Positions 59,325 through 64,000 of a stretch of DNA of 64,000 bases are shown here, in pieces. Made by a program: the position numbers and the translations under genes. Source of the DNA: Hypomyces perniciosus (lineage: Eukaryota; Ascomycota; Sordariomycetes; Hypocreales; Hypocreaceae); assembly GCA_008477525.1 (NCBI GenBank), contig SPDT01000007.1, positions 4,278,001-4,342,000 on the forward strand. Reading direction: 5' to 3'. The notes under the pieces were generated by a model. That model saw only the letters and a list, made by a program, of their open reading frames with translations, was not told the origin of the DNA and did not search any database. Each line of letters starts with the position of its first letter. Positions within the stretch are counted from its first letter, which is position 1.

Positions 59325-59987
59325 GCACAATGCGATTAATATGGACGGATATGAGTTATCAGAGGTCACGAGCTATGAAGGCCTTATTTCGGAGGAAAGA
59401 CTGCTGAAATCTGGTGTAGCAGGCACTTACAAGCCTGTAATATGTTCAAATAAGAAAACAAAAGATACGAGGCCTTTTGCTGGCGCTTTTTTAACGGACC
59501 CGTGGTCCATCGTGCTCAAGGATCAACAACAAGACTGCGTATTTAAACCCTTCGTGGACCATCCGAGGCCTTGGCTGCTCGCGATACGACGTCAAATCAA
59601 GGCATCTCTGCATAGCAAAGAAGAAAACGGGATTTCCTTATCATAGGAGGCGAAACGGTATTTTTTTCTGTAGTGAGGGAGGATGCGAAACCTTAACACA
59701 TTATTGTATCCCGCAGCATGTCTCAGGAACAGAAAGCAAAAAGGTCGAGTTGCAGGACAGGACAGCCACACTACCTATCCATATGCCTGCCTCAAGCCCC
59801 CCTCGCCACCCTACACCTACACCCGCCTTGGCGAGGTTTTCTTCCAAGGTTCAGAACAGGGCAATGATGCAGGAGACTTGTTTGAGGTGCAGTTAAGCCA
59901 CACGCATGGTGGATGGCAAGTTACACAGCGGCAGGCGAGAAAAATGCAACGGGCAAAAATCAAGCCATACCTACCACCATGCACTTC

Positions 59988-59998
59988 GTACTTCGTAC
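59988..59998. repeat. Dispersed short element
   Basis: gtacttcgtac, an 11-bp near-palindrome of the dispersed family, is in a gene-free region. Confidence 0.6.
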
Positions 59999-60335
59999 CT
60001 ACATATTGCATACTACTGCAAGTGACCTCCTGCGCAAGAACAAACTCAAAGGGGCAATGGAGGGGGAGTGTCTGTGCTAGAAATTGCCCGTCAATGGCAT
60101 TTAGGCGAGCTCTCCGTGCATAGAACGTTGATTGATTAAGCTCGGAGCAGTTTAGCCAAGCACACGAGTATCTCTTCTCCTCATCATAGAACTAGATGAT
60201 GATGCCAGTTGCTGACACTCACGAAGTACGAAGTAGTACTAACCACTACAAACAGCCGCAAGGCAATTAGTAGAACATAGTGGCTAGAATATTTTACAGT
60301 TGCCGCGGAAAGCTTGCTTTCCGAATTAATAGCCT

Positions 60336-60353
60336 GTACGAAGTACTTCGTAC
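60336..60353. repeat. Perfect 18-bp palindrome of the dispersed family
   Basis: gtacgaagtacttcgtac is identical to its reverse complement and is formed by two head-to-head copies of the GTACGAAG word. A further tcgtact follows. Confidence 0.75.
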
Positions 60354-61005
60354 TCGTACTTTAAACTGTAAATTCCTCTTGAATGGGGATTTTCATTTAT
60401 TATTGCCGGGTCGTTTTCTTTTGTTGGGGGCTGATCCCATTAACGAATCAGCCTGGATGAACCCCCGCATTCCGCCTACATACGATGCAGTATTTAACTA
60501 AATGGGTGATGTGGCTTGCACAAGTATGGCTGAGATCGAACAACGCGAAAGAAAAAAAATATTGGAGGCAAAGAATGACCCGGATCAGCTTATGGTTGTA
60601 TTGGTGAGATACGACGTAGTTAGATGACGAAATGCCAAAGCTCCCATGAGAATTGAGAAGCAGGTCTACTTCGTATTAGTTGCTAAGAAAAAGGGCACAC
60701 GGGCGGGCCAGGGTTGGGGTTGTCGGTCTACCAAGGAAACTGATTTATCAACTGCAGTCATGAATGAATGTTACCATGGAGCGTGCCTAGCTGCCAGGAA
60801 CACACACGTACACACCGATATATCTCACACAAGGAAGCGATCCGTGAAAATCCTGGCAGACAACGTGGACCATCCCGATGCATCCTTACCCTGTCTGCAC
60901 ACCCCCTTTCGATTATCTGCGGTCTACCCGGTTATCACCTTCTACTTCCATGCCCCCTCGAGAAAGGAAAAAAAAAAGCAATCCGGCGGTAATACGGAGC
61001 AGTGC

Positions 61006-61015
61006 TACGGAGTAC
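61006..61015. repeat. Dispersed short element
   Basis: tacggagtac lies 13 bp after another partial word (tacggagca) at 60993. Confidence 0.55.
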
Positions 61016-63864
61016 CTAGTATCACACACGATGTGGGTGGTTGCAACAACTAGCAACGGGCCGAGAAATGCCTTCTCTTACTCCATACCGGGAGCCCTCT
61101 CCCCACGCCAATGGGTAAAATAAGGGGCTCACTAAGCATGATGAAATATACTCCATAGCAAACAAACCAAAAAATAAAGAGAAATAGAAAGCCGCTGAAG
61201 ACGGATGCATTCCGAGGGGGCTAAACGTGTAAGTAGGGCTCGTAGCCGGCAAATCAAGTACTGCTACGGAGTCAACTCGTAATGCTTGCTCACTCATCAA
61301 ATTGGTTCGGCCGGAGACGACGGAACAGATCCACAGAAGCACAAAGAAAACCAGATGCGCGCTAGAATAGGCTTCTTGATGATGACCTGATCATCTGATG
61401 AGTGATAACCCACGTGGGAGAAGAGCATCAATGCGCCAACAACGGTGAGAATCTTATGAAGTATTACATGTGCTCCTCTACTACGGAGTACTACTAGTGC
61501 TCGATACGAGTACTAAAAACGACTGATCGAAGTGCTTTTCCGCCCTGTTGAGAACTGGTCGAAACGGGTAAAGTCGGTGTTGGTCGCTTGTTAGGCTCTT
61601 CGGCTCTAAAAAAGAAAAAAAAGAGGGACAAAAGACGAGCATGTCGTTCGGACGCCGGAGCAACCAAGCCGGTGCGGTGACATTCAGTTCTGGGAGTTGA
61701 AATTCCAATAGATTTCGGCACTAAGGACGCATTGGGAAGTAGTAGAGAAAAGAAGCGTGAGAGACAACAGTGTGTGTGGCAGAGGAGAATGCGAGTGTGT
61801 GGGAATGACCTGACTGAACCCCTCCCTCTCTCCCGGTACTCCGGTTGGTACGACATCCAAGTGAGACAATCGGAAGCTTGGCCAGTCAAATTGACGATTG
61901 CTGTGAGTCTGTGTTGTCATGTCGCAGAAGACGATTCACTTTGACGAATCGAACAGTACTGTTAGCAATTTCTCCGTCTGAATCAATAACATCATGACAT
62001 CTCGTTGCGATCGGACTACGGAGTAGTAGTATGTATACTCGGAGTGATGGTGGTGAGAAGATCAATTGCGAGCGAGAAAAACAAAACAAAGGGTACGGTA
62101 CCTGCCTCTGCTGGGCCTGCGAACCTGCAGAGAGACGAGACGGCGCAGCACACCATGCCCGATTCGCATGACCTGCAGCGGGCCCGTCCGCCAAATGGAA
62201 GACAGTCAGTGGGTGGAGGTTTGTGAGCTTTGAACCTTTGCGCCGTTCTGGCGTCACGACATGCCAAGGAAGAAGATGCAGGGAAAAGCAAGCAAAAGGC
62301 CTGCAAACATGAGAGGGAATGAATGCAATCGAGCCAACCGCAGTTGAGGCAGCTGAAGCACCACCCGCCCATGCCATGAGCGGGCGCACTGAAGATCTGA
62401 GTAATGGATGGCTGCATGTGCTCAGAGGAAAGTCACATGATGAGCCCAAGAGCCGGCCTCTTGGCGAGGGAGTGCGCAGCAGCCGCGGCGGTGCCAACGA
62501 GAAAGAAGTTGGTTTGCCCTTTCATATACCCCATGTCAAGCTGTTGCTCGTCTCTTTTCGCGCGCCGGCATCATCAAGCATCAATCATTTGCTGTTGTCT
62601 TGGTCACCTGTCAAGCGCTTGTCTCTGGTGAGCCCCCAGCTCTCGAGCCGCCTGGAGAAAGATGCCGTTGGCTCAGTGAAATGTCAAGAATGAGACGCCT
62701 GGCGACCCCCCATGCCAGTGGGATTATGCAATTGCCTCACGGAGGCATTCAAATGATCGCGTTTTTATGCACAGCTTATGGTGTACTCGTACTATGTACT
62801 AGTACTTGAGCTGCCATATTTAACTGGCTGTGCGCAACCTGGGGGAGGCGAATAAAACAAAGTGGGGTTTACTATGGATTTTCCCACCGAGTAGTATTAG
62901 TCGTATGGAGCCGCGGCGAGATGACTTTGACACTGGTGTCTTGGGCTGTTGACGAGACATTGAAATTTTGACATCTCCAACAGAGATTATTCTCCCCTCT
63001 CTCACAGATGACTTATTAGAGTGAAGAAAATAAAAAACGCCGGCTTACGAGTGCGCGCGATGTTATTTTGGGGGAGGGGGGTCTTTCTCCCGTATTTGTC
63101 CGGGGCTGACACCTGAGAAAGTGGGATTATTCGACAATTCTGCGGCCCTCGGACGTCAGCACACCAAACATGTACATAAGACGGACGGGGTGGATTGGGC
63201 CAAAAACCGTGTGAGCGTTGGGCCCGAAGGAACGCTCACACCAAGAAACAAGGCGCGCCCGTTCCTCGGCTGCCTTGTGTTTCTGATGGTTGTCTGTGCT
63301 GCTTCTGGCTGTTGGTCCTTTCATGTAAGAGTACGAGCCTCGCCACGCTTTCACTGCTGGCCGAAGCAACAGCATCATCCTTCCACCAAATGGCAAAATG
63401 TAGCCTTGTGGTGTTGTCATAATAGTACTACTACTGTAAACAAATCCTAGCCAGTGCGGATTCGGTGGGTTTGTCCAAGGGAGAAGGGAGGGTGGATATC
63501 ACTCTGCTATCTTCAACTGCTGCAGGGTTCTCAGGCACGCACGGCTTACGATGCTTGAGCTTGAGCATACTGGTAGGCTGTTTCGGATATCCGAGCCTGG
63601 CGACGCCTCGAGTAAGCTCCCCCGCTCAAACACTGATTGAATAGCGGCAACATTGTCACCACCGGCATGGCTCTCGGGTTGTCAATTGGTTCAATGATTC
63701 AGTGTGACGGGCTTCAAGGCAATGGCGTGGGCGTTGATGGCAACGACAGCTGATTGATCATGCGAGCCTAGGTCGCCGGGATGTCCCATACATCCCCACT
63801 AACACGCTTCTGGGTAGCACTGCGTCAGGGACTCTTCGTACCGAGGTACCTCTGTATGTACTAC

Positions 63865-63883
63865 TCGTACTCCGTACTTGTAC
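63865..63883. repeat. Dispersed short element
   Basis: tcgtactccgtacttgtac is a cluster of GTAC-bounded words near the window's right end. Confidence 0.55.
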
Positions 63884-64000
63884 GTGGACAGACGCATCCT
63901 CTCAAACGGTCCTGCCTGCTCCGCCGGGAACCGTCATCGATCCAAGGATTAGTTAGATGGGATGAGTCAGGCTGGAATAGCCGGGTTTCGTGTGAAGAAG

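Larger units (their letters stand above)
59325..64000. other. 4.7-kb gene-free region
   Basis: No supported gene to the window end. Dispersed words are densest here: 59988, 60228, 60336, 61006, 61482, 62017 and 63865. Open frames of 100-200 codons on both strands (for example 61886-62497, minus) overlap each other and show no domain or composition typical of proteins. Confidence 0.55.

Noticed and set aside
59341..59646. A 102-codon frame starting MDGYE just after the LC8 stop
   Set aside because: It starts in the 3' flank of LC8, has no recognisable domain or signal, and frames of this length are common by chance here.
61886..62497. A 203-codon minus-strand frame
   Set aside because: It overlaps other frames on both strands, has Cys/Ser/Leu-rich random-like composition and no domain.
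1..64000. tRNA, 5S rRNA, CRISPR arrays and transposase or reverse-transcriptase ORFs
   Set aside because: I looked for box-B-like GTTCRA words, long direct repeats and typical transposon motifs and found none I could support; a tRNAscan or HMM search could still find something.

Overview
The window is nuclear DNA of a filamentous ascomycete (Pezizomycotina). A hypocrealean Sordariomycete is my best guess, but that is inference from protein style and gene set. The support is short GT-AG introns (mostly 50-100 nt), a fused trifunctional HIS4, the conidiation regulator AbaA (TEA domain), TOS1 and a short fungal-type thioredoxin reductase. I see no bacterial operon, CRISPR array, rRNA gene or recognisable transposon ORF.

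Left part (1-39.7 kb), gene-dense: ROK1 (5' end outside the window), a silent 2.1-kb gap, TOS1 (+) converging on mitochondrial lysyl-tRNA synthetase MSK1 (-), ARP4 (+) converging on a GH36 raffinose-synthase-like glycosidase (-), MPP beta subunit MAS1 (+) converging on TAF9 (-), HIS4 (+) diverging from TAF9 and converging on lipin PAH1 (-), a CqsA/LqsA-like alpha-oxoamine synthase (-), a multi-domain FN3 membrane protein (+), VPS53 (+), TRR1 (+), a TDG/Mug uracil-DNA glycosylase (+), a GPALPP/DUF3752 protein (+), and a membrane RING-H2 E3 ligase (-).

Right part (39.7-64 kb), gene-poor: a 4.1-kb gap, a secreted protein with a potential N-terminal copper-binding histidine (-), a 2.5-kb gap with a 13-bp minisatellite, abaA (-), MRD1 (-), then about 10 kb holding only a small secreted repeat protein (-) and a seven-exon dynein light chain LC8 gene (+). 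The genes are mostly housekeeping and are not a pathway cluster; they share no obvious common function.

Two things stand out. First, the enzyme at 23.6-24.7 kb matches bacterial autoinducer synthases (CqsA/LqsA) over its whole length, including active-site motifs, and is intronless. Second, a family of short palindrome-like words (TACGAAGTAC, TACGGAGTAC and their complements) is scattered through almost every intergenic gap, densest in the gene-poor right part. Exon limits were worked out by hand from reading frame, GT/AG sites and family knowledge; every spliced CDS given sums to a multiple of three.
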